A stretch of DNA of 15,555 nt, from the NCBI GenBank assembly GCA_028820215.1, contig JAPPKD010000208.1, positions 1-15,555 on the forward strand, written 5' to 3'. A model generated the notes under the pieces. That model was given only the letters and a program-made list of their open reading frames with translations. It made no database searches and was not told where the DNA came from. A program made the translations under genes and the position numbers. The DNA comes from Spirochaetaceae bacterium (lineage in GTDB: Bacteria > Spirochaetota > Spirochaetia > SZUA-6 > Bin103). Shown piece after piece: positions 6,311-13,359 of the stretch (its first letter is position 1; each line of letters starts with the position of its first letter).

Positions 6311-7714
6311 ATGAACGGCCGAAGAGCGGGCAAAGTCACCCTGGTCGGCGCCGGTCCGGGCGACCCCGGCCTGCTGACCGAGCGCGGACGGGCGGCGCTG
6401 ATGGCGGCCGACGACGTGGTCTACGACGCCCTGGTCTCGGAGCGGATCGTCGCGTCCTGCGGCGCCCGGCGGCACTACGTCGGCAAGCGGGCCGGCGGGC
6501 AGGGGCAGCCGCAGGCCGGTATCCAGGCGCTTCTGGTCCGGCTCGCCCGCGCCGGCCGTGCGGTCTGCCGGCTCAAGGGCGGCGATCCGTTCCTCTTCGG
6601 GCGCGGCGGTGAGGAGGTGGAAGCGCTGCAGCGCGCCGGCATCGACTACGAGGTGATCCCCGGCGTGCCGGCCGCCCTGGGCGCCGCCGCCTACTGCGGC
6701 GTCGCGCTGACGCATCGGGAACGTTCCTCCTCCGTGGCGTTCTGCACCGGTCACGCCGAACCGGTCCCGGTGCCGGCCGTGGACACCATCGTCTACTACA
6801 TGGCGGCCGCGTCGCTGGCGCGGGTCGCCGGCGCCGTGCTGGATGCGGGGTGGCCGGCGGCAACCCCCGTCCTGATCGTACGCGACGCGACGCTGCCGGA
6901 CCAGCAGAGCACGCTGACCAGCCTGGAGCTCATCCGCGCGGGTGAAGCCACCGCCGCCTCGCCCAGCGTGATCGTCGTCGGAGGCGCGGCGGCGGCCCCA
7001 TTCGACGCGGCGGAAGGCGGCTGGTTCGCCGCCCGGCCCAAGGTACTGGTGACCGGGACGCGGACGGAACCGTTCGCGCACCTCGGGGAGCCGATCCATA
7101 CCCCGCTCGTCGATACCGGGCCCGCCGCCGACCGCGCCGCGGTGCGGCAGGCGATCGACCGGCTGGAGGAGATCGACCACGTCGCCTTCACCAGCCGTCA
7201 CGCGGTCGGCTTCTTCCTCCGGGAGCTTCGCGCCGCCGGCCGCGACGCGCGCGCGCTGGCCGGCCGGACGATCGCCGCCGTCGGCGAAGCGACGGCCGCG
7301 GAGCTCTCCCGCCGGGGGCTGGCCGCCGACCTGACCGGGGCGGGCAACGGTGCCGCCGGGCTGCTGGCCGCCTACGCCGCGGCCGGCGTCAGCGGCGCGC
7401 GCATCCTGCTGCCGGCGTCGGACCTGGCCCGTGACACGCTGGCGGCCGGGCTGCGCGCCGCCGGCAACCGGGTCGATGAGGTGGCCGTCTACCGGACGGT
7501 GCCGCGCGCGGACGCGGCGCGCGAGGAGCTTGCCGGCATCTCGCTGGTGGCGTTCTCTTCACCGTCGGGCGTGGCCGCCTTCCGGGATCTCTACGGAGCG
7601 CGCCTGCCGGATCACCTGGAGCTCGTGGCGCTGGGCGAGCTGACCGCGCGCGCGGCCCGCGACGCCTACCCGGCGCATACGGTGCGTGGGCTCGGGGGGA
7701 TGACGCCTCTTTAG
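6311..7714 (+). CDS. cobA-hemD: Uroporphyrinogen-III C-methyltransferase / uroporphyrinogen-III synthase fusion
   Basis: A 467-aa two-domain enzyme at the branch point of tetrapyrrole synthesis. Residues 8 to about 235 are a SUMT (CobA) domain that makes precorrin-2 for sirohaem and B12 using SAM: VGAGPGDPGLLT at 12-23, RLKGGDPFLFGRGGEE at about 87-102, the VIPGVPAALGAAAYCGVALTH region, and VYYMA. From about 240 (RPKVLVTGTR) to the end is a HemD domain that cyclises hydroxymethylbilane to uroporphyrinogen III, with weakly conserved markers FTSRHAV, AVGEATA, LLPASDLARDTL and VAVYRTV. Fused CobA-HemD is known in several phyla. The ATG at 6311 lies 13 nt after mnmA, without a strong SD. The TAG stop overlaps the era stop on the other strand. 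No other haem genes are in the window. Confidence 0.93.
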   Translation: MNGRRAGKVTLVGAGPGDPGLLTERGRAALMAADDVVYDALVSERIVASCGARRHYVGKRAGGQGQPQAGIQALLVRLARAGRAVCRLKGGDPFLFGRGGEEVEALQRAGIDYEVIPGVPAALGAAAYCGVALTHRERSSSVAFCTGHAEPVPVPAVDTIVYYMAAASLARVAGAVLDAGWPAATPVLIVRDATLPDQQSTLTSLELIRAGEATAASPSVIVVGGAAAAPFDAAEGGWFAARPKVLVTGTRTEPFAHLGEPIHTPLVDTGPAADRAAVRQAIDRLEEIDHVAFTSRHAVGFFLRELRAAGRDARALAGRTIAAVGEATAAELSRRGLAADLTGAGNGAAGLLAAYAAAGVSGARILLPASDLARDTLAAGLRAAGNRVDEVAVYRTVPRADAAREELAGISLVAFSSPSGVAAFRDLYGARLPDHLELVALGELTARAARDAYPAHTVRGLGGMTPL

Positions 7715-8607
7715 CGGATGAGGCGTTCCAGCAGCGCCCGGTCCCGGCGCCAGTTGCGCTGCACCTTCACGCGCAGGTCCAGCCGTACCGGGAGCCCCAG
7801 CACCCCGGTCAACTCCGCCTGCGCGCCTGAGCGGATCGCGGCGATGCGGCTGCCGCGCCGGCCGATCACGATCCCCTTCTGGGAGTCGCGCTCGACGTTG
7901 AGGAAGGCGCGGACCCACACGCGCTCCGCCGACGTCTCGAGGTCGGCGACCTCCACGTACATCGCCTGCGGGAGCTCCTCGCGGGTGGCGCGGATGGCGT
8001 GGCCGCGGATCACTTCGCCCACGCGCAGCGCCTGCGGCTGGTCGGTGTAGCGGTCGTCCGGATACATGGGCGGCCCGGCCGGGCTCGCCGCGATGAGCCG
8101 GCCGACCAGATCCTCGACTCCGCTGCCGGTGGCAGCCGAGATGCGATGCGCCGGTGCGTCCGAGAGATCGGCCGGAACCGCGGCGGCGCCGCTGCGCCCG
8201 TCGGCCGCCGGCAGGTCGGCCTTGCTCAGCGCCACCACCACCGGCCCGTCGAAGCCGCGCGCCAGCGCGACGATGGCGTCCTCTTCCGGGCCGCCGGCGC
8301 GCGTGGGGTCGATCACGGCCAGCACCAGGTCGACCTCCTGCAGGGTGGCCGCGGTCAGCGCCTGCATGCGGGCGTCGAACGGGCGCGTGGAGTCCTGAAA
8401 ACCCGGGGTGTCGATCAGCAGGAGCTGGCCGGTGCCGCGGGTGGCGATGCCGCGGATGCGCGAGCGCGTGGTCTGCGGCGACGGCGCGACGATCGCAAGG
8501 TCGTGCCCGCACATGCGGTTGATGAGCGTCGACTTGCCGGCCGACGGCCTCCCGATGACCGCGACCGTACCGCTGCGGTGCTCGTCTCCGGGGCTCGGGT
8601 CAGCGAT
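7711..8607 (-). CDS. era: GTPase Era (start codon unresolved)
   Basis: Ribosome-assembly GTPase that binds 16S rRNA near its 3' end. The GTPase domain shows G1 GRPSAGKST (8553-8527; usual form GRPNVGKST), a G2 region SPQTTRSRIRG, G3 DTPGF, G4 SKAD (usually NKxD) and a G5-like SAATGSG. The C-terminal KH domain is typical: RDSQKGIVIGRRGSRIAAIR, then KVQRNWRRDRALLERL near the end. The TAA stop is at 7713-7711. The first in-frame ATG (8514) lies downstream of the P-loop and would delete G1, so it cannot be the functional start. No ATG/GTG/TTG occurs between an in-frame TGA upstream and the P-loop. The coordinate given uses the ATC at 8607, which has GGAG 7 nt before it, only as a placeholder. A one-base error is an alternative (see findings). 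The gene follows tetR and is probably co-transcribed. Confidence 0.9.
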   Translation of the reverse strand: MADPSPGDEHRSGTVAVIGRPSAGKSTLINRMCGHDLAIVAPSPQTTRSRIRGIATRGTGQLLLIDTPGFQDSTRPFDARMQALTAATLQEVDLVLAVIDPTRAGGPEEDAIVALARGFDGPVVVALSKADLPAADGRSGAAAVPADLSDAPAHRISAATGSGVEDLVGRLIAASPAGPPMYPDDRYTDQPQALRVGEVIRGHAIRATREELPQAMYVEVADLETSAERVWVRAFLNVERDSQKGIVIGRRGSRIAAIRSGAQAELTGVLGLPVRLDLRVKVQRNWRRDRALLERLIR

Positions 8608-9244
8608 CGCGGCGCTCCCGCGTGCGCGCCTGGCGGTCCAGGCTGTTGGCCCTGCGGGTCAGCGTGAGCCGGCGGCGCAGGCCGCGGTCCATCAGCAGCA
8701 GCATGTCCTGGGTGAGCTCCTCGAAGTGGTCGCTGTCGATGGCGGACAGCAGCGAGCCGTAGATCGAAAGCAGCAGCCGGCGCGTGTCGTGGTAGCGGCC
8801 GACGCGGAAGATCAGGCGGCGGATGCCGTCCGCCAGGATGTCGTCGATCAGGCCGCCGACGGACTGGAGCAGCCGCTGCCGGCGCCGGTTGCGCTCATCC
8901 GGCGACGGAAAGCCGAAGCGCCGTTCATCGGTCAGGACGCCGAGCAGCAAGGGGTTGCCGCGCAGCCCGAGGGTGATGAAGCGGTACAGGGCCTTGAGCT
9001 GGTTCATCGGGTTCTTGAACCGTGCGATGACCGCTCGCGCCTGCAGCACCCCCCGGTCGGTGAGGCGGTCGAGGATGACGCCGAAGAAGGTCTCCTTGTC
9101 CGGGAAGTGGCTGTAGAACGACCCGGTCGACACGCCCACCGCGGCGGCGACCTCCGCGATGGTGACGCCCCGGTAGCCGTGCTCGGCGAACAGGCGCTCG
9201 CCCGCCTGCAGGAGCTGCTCGCGGCGTTCCGGGGTCCCGGGCAT
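8600..9244 (-). CDS. TetR/AcrR-family transcriptional regulator
   Basis: A 214-aa DNA-binding repressor-type protein. Residues 1-50 form the TetR N-terminal helix-turn-helix: RREQLLQAGERLFAEHGYRG, then TIAEVAAAVGVSTGSFYSHF, the recognition-helix signature, followed by PDKETFF. The rest is a helical ligand-binding/dimerisation domain, too divergent to name a ligand; it ends in an Arg-rich tail (RRANSLDRQARTRERRDR). Start ATG 9244-9242. An AT-rich perfect inverted repeat lies 6 bp upstream and is probably its operator, so autoregulation is likely. The gene is the first in the minus-strand pair with era and diverges from the PLP enzyme 210 bp away, which it may also control. AcrR-like members often govern efflux or fatty-acid genes; nothing here proves that. 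Confidence 0.93.
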   Translation of the reverse strand: MPGTPERREQLLQAGERLFAEHGYRGVTIAEVAAAVGVSTGSFYSHFPDKETFFGVILDRLTDRGVLQARAVIARFKNPMNQLKALYRFITLGLRGNPLLLGVLTDERRFGFPSPDERNRRRQRLLQSVGGLIDDILADGIRRLIFRVGRYHDTRRLLLSIYGSLLSAIDSDHFEELTQDMLLLMDRGLRRRLTLTRRANSLDRQARTRERRDR

Positions 9245-9250
9245 AGCCGC

Positions 9251-9273
9251 TGAATATTACGTTCAAATATTCA
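9251..9273. promoter_or_regulatory. Likely TetR operator (8-bp inverted repeat)
   Basis: TGAATATT (9251-9258) and AATATTCA (9266-9273) are perfect reverse complements separated by 7 nt, an AT-rich island in a very GC-rich region, 6-28 bp upstream of the tetR start. Size and symmetry suit a TetR dimer. On the minus strand TAATAT (9260-9255) inside it resembles a -10 element, which would put transcription within a few nt of the tetR ATG. No SD precedes that ATG, which fits a near-leaderless transcript that the bound repressor would block. Confidence 0.7.
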
Positions 9274-9454
9274 GTTCGGCCAGCGCGCGACCGCGGCGTG
9301 AGTTGCGGGCCGCCGGGCGAAAAGGACGACCTCAGGCCACTCTCCCGCCACCCGCTGCCTCCGACCCCGAACGCGACGGCGCGATGCCGTAGACGCGGCC
9401 GTTGCCCGCGGTAGAGGTTCGTCACGACATTGCGCCGGATTCGCGAGGATTCCA

Positions 9455-10696
9455 ATGACCGACTTGTTCGAGAAGTGTCACGGCGACGAAGGGTATTTCG
9501 GCCGCTTCCGGGCGGCCGGCGACCGCTATTTCTCCCAGCCGATCCTGGACTCCGCGCCGGGCCCTCACATGGTGTTCCAGGGCCGGCCGGTGATCATGTG
9601 GTCGGTCAACAGCTACCTGGGTCTGACCGGCAACGAGCGCATCCGCGACCGGGCGCGGCAGGCCCTGGAGCGGTACGGCACCTACTCGCCCATGGGGTCG
9701 CGCATGCTGACCGGCAACACGCAGGCGCACATCGACCTCGAGGAGCGGCTCGCCGCCTATTGCGGCAAGGACGCCGCCGTGCTGTTCAACTACGGCTATC
9801 TGGGCGTGACCGGCACCATCTCGTCCCTGATCGGACCCCTGGACGAGGTGATCATCGACAAGCTGTCGCACGCGTCGATGATCGACGGCACCGTGCAGGC
9901 GATGGCCGGGCGCCGCTTCCGGCCGTTCAGGCACAACGATCTGGAGAGCCTGGAACGGCAGCTCGCCGCCTCCGCACGGCGCGAGCGCGGCGGCACCCTG
10001 GTGGTGGTCGAGGGGGTCTACGGCATGCGCGGCGACCTGGCCGACCTGCCCGGGATCTGCGACCTGGCGAAGCGGTACGGCGCGCGGGTGTATTGCGACG
10101 ACGCGCACGGCTTCGGGGTCATGGGCGCCACCGGACAGGGCACGGGCGAGCACTTCGGCGTGCAGGACGACATCGACCTGTACTTCGGGACCTTCGCCAA
10201 GGCGTTCGCGGCCATCGGCGGCGTGACCGCCGGCGAGCGGGAGGTCTGCGACTACATCCGCTACAACGCCCGCTCCAACGTATTCGCGAAGAGCCTGCCC
10301 ATGGTGTACGTGGAGGCGCTGACGGCCACCCTCGACGAGATCGAGGCGCACCCGGAGTACCGCGAGCACATGTGGCACATCGCCCGGCTGCTGCAGGACG
10401 GCATGCGCGAGCTGGGCTTCGAGCTGGGCGACACCGCGTCGCCGATCACGCCGGTCTACATCCCGACCGACAAGGAAGAGACCGGCATGGCGATCCTGCA
10501 GACCCTGCGCGAGCGGTTCGGCATCTTCTGCTCCGGCGTCACCTATCCGGTGACCCCGCGGGGCGTGCACCTGTACCGGATGATCCCCACGGCCGCCCAC
10601 ACCGAGGAGGACGTCGCGGTGACCGTGGAGGCATTCAAGGCCATCCGCGACAGCTTCCGCCTGGACCTGGCGACCTGGGAGGCGAAGGCCGTCTGA
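9455..10696 (+). CDS. PLP-dependent alpha-oxoamine synthase family enzyme
   Basis: A 413-aa fold-type I PLP enzyme of the family containing BioF, Kbl, HemA and serine palmitoyltransferase, which condense an amino acid with an acyl-CoA. Motifs: NSYLGLTGN near 51-59; MGSRMLTGNT in the substrate region; SHASMIDG with the ring-stacking His139; DDAHGFG at 215-221 (Asp215 to PLP nitrogen, His218); and FGTFAKAFAAIGG with Schiff-base Lys249. The N-terminal extension before NSYLG is longer than in BioF, closer to serine palmitoyltransferase-like members. The substrate cannot be decided from sequence: sphingoid base, biotin precursor or another oxoamine are possible. No biotin or haem partners adjoin it. 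ATG 9455 has GAGG 6 nt upstream. The stop overlaps the proposed CTG start of the ApbE gene. Confidence 0.92.
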   Translation: MTDLFEKCHGDEGYFGRFRAAGDRYFSQPILDSAPGPHMVFQGRPVIMWSVNSYLGLTGNERIRDRARQALERYGTYSPMGSRMLTGNTQAHIDLEERLAAYCGKDAAVLFNYGYLGVTGTISSLIGPLDEVIIDKLSHASMIDGTVQAMAGRRFRPFRHNDLESLERQLAASARRERGGTLVVVEGVYGMRGDLADLPGICDLAKRYGARVYCDDAHGFGVMGATGQGTGEHFGVQDDIDLYFGTFAKAFAAIGGVTAGEREVCDYIRYNARSNVFAKSLPMVYVEALTATLDEIEAHPEYREHMWHIARLLQDGMRELGFELGDTASPITPVYIPTDKEETGMAILQTLRERFGIFCSGVTYPVTPRGVHLYRMIPTAAHTEEDVAVTVEAFKAIRDSFRLDLATWEAKAV

Positions 10697-11703
10697 GCGC
10701 CGGACGCTCCACCCGGCGCGCCGCCTTCGCAATCGCCGCCGCAATGCTGGTGCTCGCCGGCTGCGGACTGCGGGAGTTCGAGAACGAGTTCTCGTCCATG
10801 TCCACGTACGTGAAGATCACGGCGTACGCCCGCCGCGCGCCGGCGTGGGACGCGTTGCACCGGGCCACGGCGGAGTGGGTCCGCCAGCTCGATCACCGTG
10901 TCGAAGGCTCGGCGACGGCGATCCTCAATGAGAAAGGAATGCTGCCCGCCGGCAGCGAGGGTGAGGCGCTGTTGCGCGCGGTGCTGGCCGATGCCGTGAG
11001 GGCGGCGGCCCGCACCGAAGGCGCCTACGACCCGACTATCCTGCCGGTGGTGCGGCTGTGGGACTTCGACGACGGCGGCAGGCTGCCGTCGCCCGAGGCG
11101 CTGGCGTCCGCCGTTTCGCTGGTGGACTACACCACGGTCCGGGTGACCGGCGCCCTGGCCCTGGCGCCGGGCCAGCAGGTGGACCTGGGCGGCGTCGGCA
11201 AGGGCGCGGTGGTCGACCTTGTCGCCGATCACCTGGCCGGGCAGGGCATCGAGCGGTTCCTGGTAGAGGCGGGCGGCGATCTGCTGGTCGCCGGCCTCAA
11301 GCCGGGCGAACGCCCCTGGCGTATCTGGATACAGCATCCGCGCACTCCCGAGGCGGCGCTGGCGATCCTGGAGATCGGTGCCGCCGGCGAGCGCCGCGCC
11401 GTGGTCACGTCCGGCGACTACGAGCGCTACCTGGAGGTGGACGGCGTCCGCTACCACCACATCCTGGATCCGAAGACCGGTTGGCCTGCGCGTCGATCGG
11501 TGTCGGTGACCGTGATCTCCGCGCGAGCCGCCGAAGCCGACGCCCTGGCCACCGGGCTGTTCGTCGCCGGCCCGGCCGGCCTCCCCTGGTTCGACGGCGA
11601 TGCCGGCGTGCAGGCGCTGGTCGTCACCGAGACGGACGGCGAGCTCCGCGCGCACGCGACCGCCGACTTCCCGGTCCCGGTCGGCGAGCTGAACCTCAAC
11701 TGA
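10693..11703 (+). CDS. apbE: FAD:protein FMN transferase (ApbE family lipoprotein)
   Basis: Covalently attaches FMN to Thr/Ser of exported redox proteins such as the RnfG or NqrC subunits, which are not encoded here. The 336-aa protein has ApbE signatures: an FSSMSTYVKI start of core; EGAYDPTILPVVRLWDF; VDLGGVGKG at 163-171 (FAD/Mg site); FLVEAGGDLLVAG; and HHILDPKTG at 255-263 with the metal-binding Asp. The start is inferred as CTG 10693. It gives a textbook lipoprotein signal peptide (basic RSTRR, AAFAIAAAMLVLAGC, lipidated Cys24), whereas the first ATG (10744) removes the charged region. No ATG/GTG/TTG lies between. The CTG shares CTGA with the stop of the upstream gene, and GAAGG lies 4 nt before it. 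A periplasm-facing lipoprotein is expected. Confidence 0.92.
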   Translation: MSAGRSTRRAAFAIAAAMLVLAGCGLREFENEFSSMSTYVKITAYARRAPAWDALHRATAEWVRQLDHRVEGSATAILNEKGMLPAGSEGEALLRAVLADAVRAAARTEGAYDPTILPVVRLWDFDDGGRLPSPEALASAVSLVDYTTVRVTGALALAPGQQVDLGGVGKGAVVDLVADHLAGQGIERFLVEAGGDLLVAGLKPGERPWRIWIQHPRTPEAALAILEIGAAGERRAVVTSGDYERYLEVDGVRYHHILDPKTGWPARRSVSVTVISARAAEADALATGLFVAGPAGLPWFDGDAGVQALVVTETDGELRAHATADFPVPVGELNLN

Positions 11704-11708
11704 GCTCC

Positions 11709-11738
11709 TTGGCCGGCGGCTGAGCGCAAGGCTATATT
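11709..11738 (+). promoter_or_regulatory. Candidate sigma-70 promoter for clpP
   Basis: TTGGCC (11709-11714), an 18-bp spacer and TATATT (11733-11738), in the 51-bp gap between apbE and clpP. The -10 matches the consensus at five of six positions and the -35 at four. The predicted start site (about 11745) leaves a leader of about 10 nt that would include the SD, which is short but feasible. Confidence 0.4.
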
Positions 11739-11744
11739 GCCGGC

Positions 11745-11749
11745 GGAGG
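11745..11749 (+). promoter_or_regulatory. SD that decides the clpP start
   Basis: GGAGG lies 5 nt before ATG 11755. An in-frame TTG at 11737 lies upstream of the SD and inside the candidate -10 element, so ATG 11755 is chosen. Confidence 0.7.
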
Positions 11750-11754
11750 CTGGA

Positions 11755-12396
11755 ATGCATGCATCGGGCCGCGATCTGCCGCGCCGCTTTGACGACGAAG
11801 ACGAAGAGGACCACGAACACGACGAGGAGCGTGGCGACCGCGACGAGGATGGCGACGGCGACGATCTGGCCAGCCGGCTGCTCAAGAGCCGGTCGGTGCT
11901 GCTCTCGGGAGAGATCAACAAGCGCCTCGCCGAGCGGGTCATCAAGCAGCTCATCCTGCTGGAGGAGGCAGGTGACGATCCGATCCGGGTATTCATCGAC
12001 TCCCCGGGCGGCGACGCGGACGCCGGCTATGCGATCTTCGACATGCTGCGCTTCGTCAACCCGCCGGTGGTCACCATCGGCATGGGGCTGGTCGCCAGCG
12101 CCGCCGCCATCGTGCTGCTGGCCGCCCCGCGCGAGCGCCGCATCGGCCTGCCGAACTCCCACTACCTGATCCATCAGCCGCTGTCCGGCATCCGCGGCGT
12201 GGCCACCGAGATCGAGATCCACGCCCGCGAGCTGGAGAAGCTGCGCGCGAAGATCAACCAGATGATCGCCGACGAGACCGGCCAGACGCTTGCGAAGGTC
12301 GAGCGCGACACCGACCGCGACTACTGGCTCAGCGCCGAGGAGGCGCAGGAGTACGGGCTGGTGTCGCGGATCATCGCAAACCGCTCCGAGCTGTAG
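11755..12396 (+). CDS. clpP: ATP-dependent Clp protease proteolytic subunit
   Basis: The serine-protease chamber that works with Clp ATPases in cytoplasmic protein turnover; 213 aa. The triad is intact with the E. coli spacing: Ser115 in GLVASAAA, His140 in LIHQPLSG and Asp189 in DTDRDYW (25 and 49 residues apart, as in S97/H122/D171). FIDSPGGDADAGYAIFDML, EIEIHARELEKL and LSAEEAQEYGLV are family motifs. GLVASAAA replaces the common GQAASMGA, as in the second ClpP type of spirochaetes as I recall it. Odd feature: residues 13-37 are almost entirely Asp/Glu/His/Gly/Arg (18 of 25 acidic) where the propeptide and axial loop normally lie. No Clp ATPase or trigger factor gene adjoins it. purC follows after 15 nt. 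Confidence 0.94.
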   Translation: MHASGRDLPRRFDDEDEEDHEHDEERGDRDEDGDGDDLASRLLKSRSVLLSGEINKRLAERVIKQLILLEEAGDDPIRVFIDSPGGDADAGYAIFDMLRFVNPPVVTIGMGLVASAAAIVLLAAPRERRIGLPNSHYLIHQPLSGIRGVATEIEIHARELEKLRAKINQMIADETGQTLAKVERDTDRDYWLSAEEAQEYGLVSRIIANRSEL

Positions 12397-12411
12397 TACC
12401 CGATCGAGCTG

Positions 12412-13359
12412 ATGGCGCTGCCGCCGGACGGCGAGGCACTCGGCGCGACGCTGGCGTCGGTGGATGACCGGCTGCGGCCGGAGCGCGCCAAGGTACGTGA
12501 CCTCGTCGCGTGCGGCGGCGATCTGTTGATCTGCGCCACCGACCGCGTGTCGGCCTTCGACCGCGTGCTCACCACGATCCCGTGGAAGGGCGAGGTGCTC
12601 ACCGGCCTGTCCCTCTACCACTTCGAGCGCACCGCCGACATCGTGCCCAACCACGTGGTGCGCCGGGTGACGGCCCGCACCCTGCGCGTGCGCCGCTGCC
12701 GGGTGCTGCCGGTGGAGATCGTGGTGCGCGGCTACCTGACCGGCTCGGCGTGGCGAGACTACCGGCGCACGGGCGTGGTGTCCGGCATCCGCCTGCCGGC
12801 CGGCATGCGCGCGGGCGAGCGGTTTCCGGAGCCCCTGCTGACGCCGTCGACCAAGGCGGAGCGCGGCGAGCACGACCAGCCGATCTCCGCCGGGGAGGTG
12901 ACGGCGCGCGGCCTGGTGCCCGCGGAGCTCTGGCCTGAAGTGGTACGGACGGCGCGCGCGCTCTATGAGCGGGGCAGGCGGATCGCCGCGGAGCGGGGCC
13001 TGATCCTGGTGGATACCAAGTATGAGATGGGAACCCTGGACGGCAAGCTGGTGCTTGCGGACGAGGTGCATACCCCCGACTCCAGCCGCTACTGGTTCGC
13101 GGACCGCTACCGCGAGCGGTTCGAGGCCGGCGAGCGCCAGCACGCGCTCGACAAGGAGCACCTGCGGCAATGGCTGATGGACCGCGGCTACTCCGGCGAC
13201 GGGACGCCGCCGGCCATTCCGGACGACCTGCGCCTGGAGCTCGGCCGCCGCTACGTGGAAGCGTTCACGTTGCTGACCGGCAGGCCGTTCCGGCCGCAGT
13301 CCGCGAGCGCCGAGCAGGAGTCGGCCGCCTTGCGCGCCGAGCTGGCCGCCGCGGGCTGA
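12412..13359 (+). CDS. purC: Phosphoribosylaminoimidazole-succinocarboxamide (SAICAR) synthase
   Basis: Ligates aspartate to CAIR with ATP in de novo purine synthesis. The 315-aa protein is of the longer PurC form of about 300 aa. Motifs: KVRDLV near 27-32 (usual start of the ATP-grasp-like fold), ATDRVSAFDRVL, PWKGEVLTGLSLYHF, VVRGYLTGSAWRDY, LTPSTKAERGEHDQPIS, LVDTKYEMG and ADEVHTPDSSRYW, all strongly conserved in the family. The ATG at 12412 lies 15 nt after clpP, with only a weak GAGC upstream. A short Ala/Glu-rich tail extends past the conserved end. The TGA stop overlaps the proposed CTG start of the next gene. It probably draws on the ribose-phosphate supply made by RpiA, though the two genes are in separate runs. 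Confidence 0.95.
   Translation: MALPPDGEALGATLASVDDRLRPERAKVRDLVACGGDLLICATDRVSAFDRVLTTIPWKGEVLTGLSLYHFERTADIVPNHVVRRVTARTLRVRRCRVLPVEIVVRGYLTGSAWRDYRRTGVVSGIRLPAGMRAGERFPEPLLTPSTKAERGEHDQPISAGEVTARGLVPAELWPEVVRTARALYERGRRIAAERGLILVDTKYEMGTLDGKLVLADEVHTPDSSRYWFADRYRERFEAGERQHALDKEHLRQWLMDRGYSGDGTPPAIPDDLRLELGRRYVEAFTLLTGRPFRPQSASAEQESAALRAELAAAG

Noticed and set aside
4690..6339. 549-codon minus-strand open frame
   Set aside because: Antisense to bcp and mnmA, both with catalytic motifs intact; no domain recognised.
9274..9454. Promoter for the PLP enzyme in the divergent region
   Set aside because: Only scattered partial matches (for example TTGCCC near 9403) with no matching -10 at acceptable spacing. 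Apart from the tetR operator and the GAGG SD I see nothing firm there.
9430..10692. Plus-strand open frame upstream of and continuous with apbE
   Set aside because: It is the out-of-frame reading of the PLP enzyme gene and gives Arg/Gly/Pro-rich nonsense. Only the part from CTG 10693 looks like protein.
10543..13170. 875-codon minus-strand open frame
   Set aside because: It lies antisense to apbE, clpP and purC, all with intact family motifs; its Arg/His/Ala-rich composition is typical of a high-GC shadow frame.
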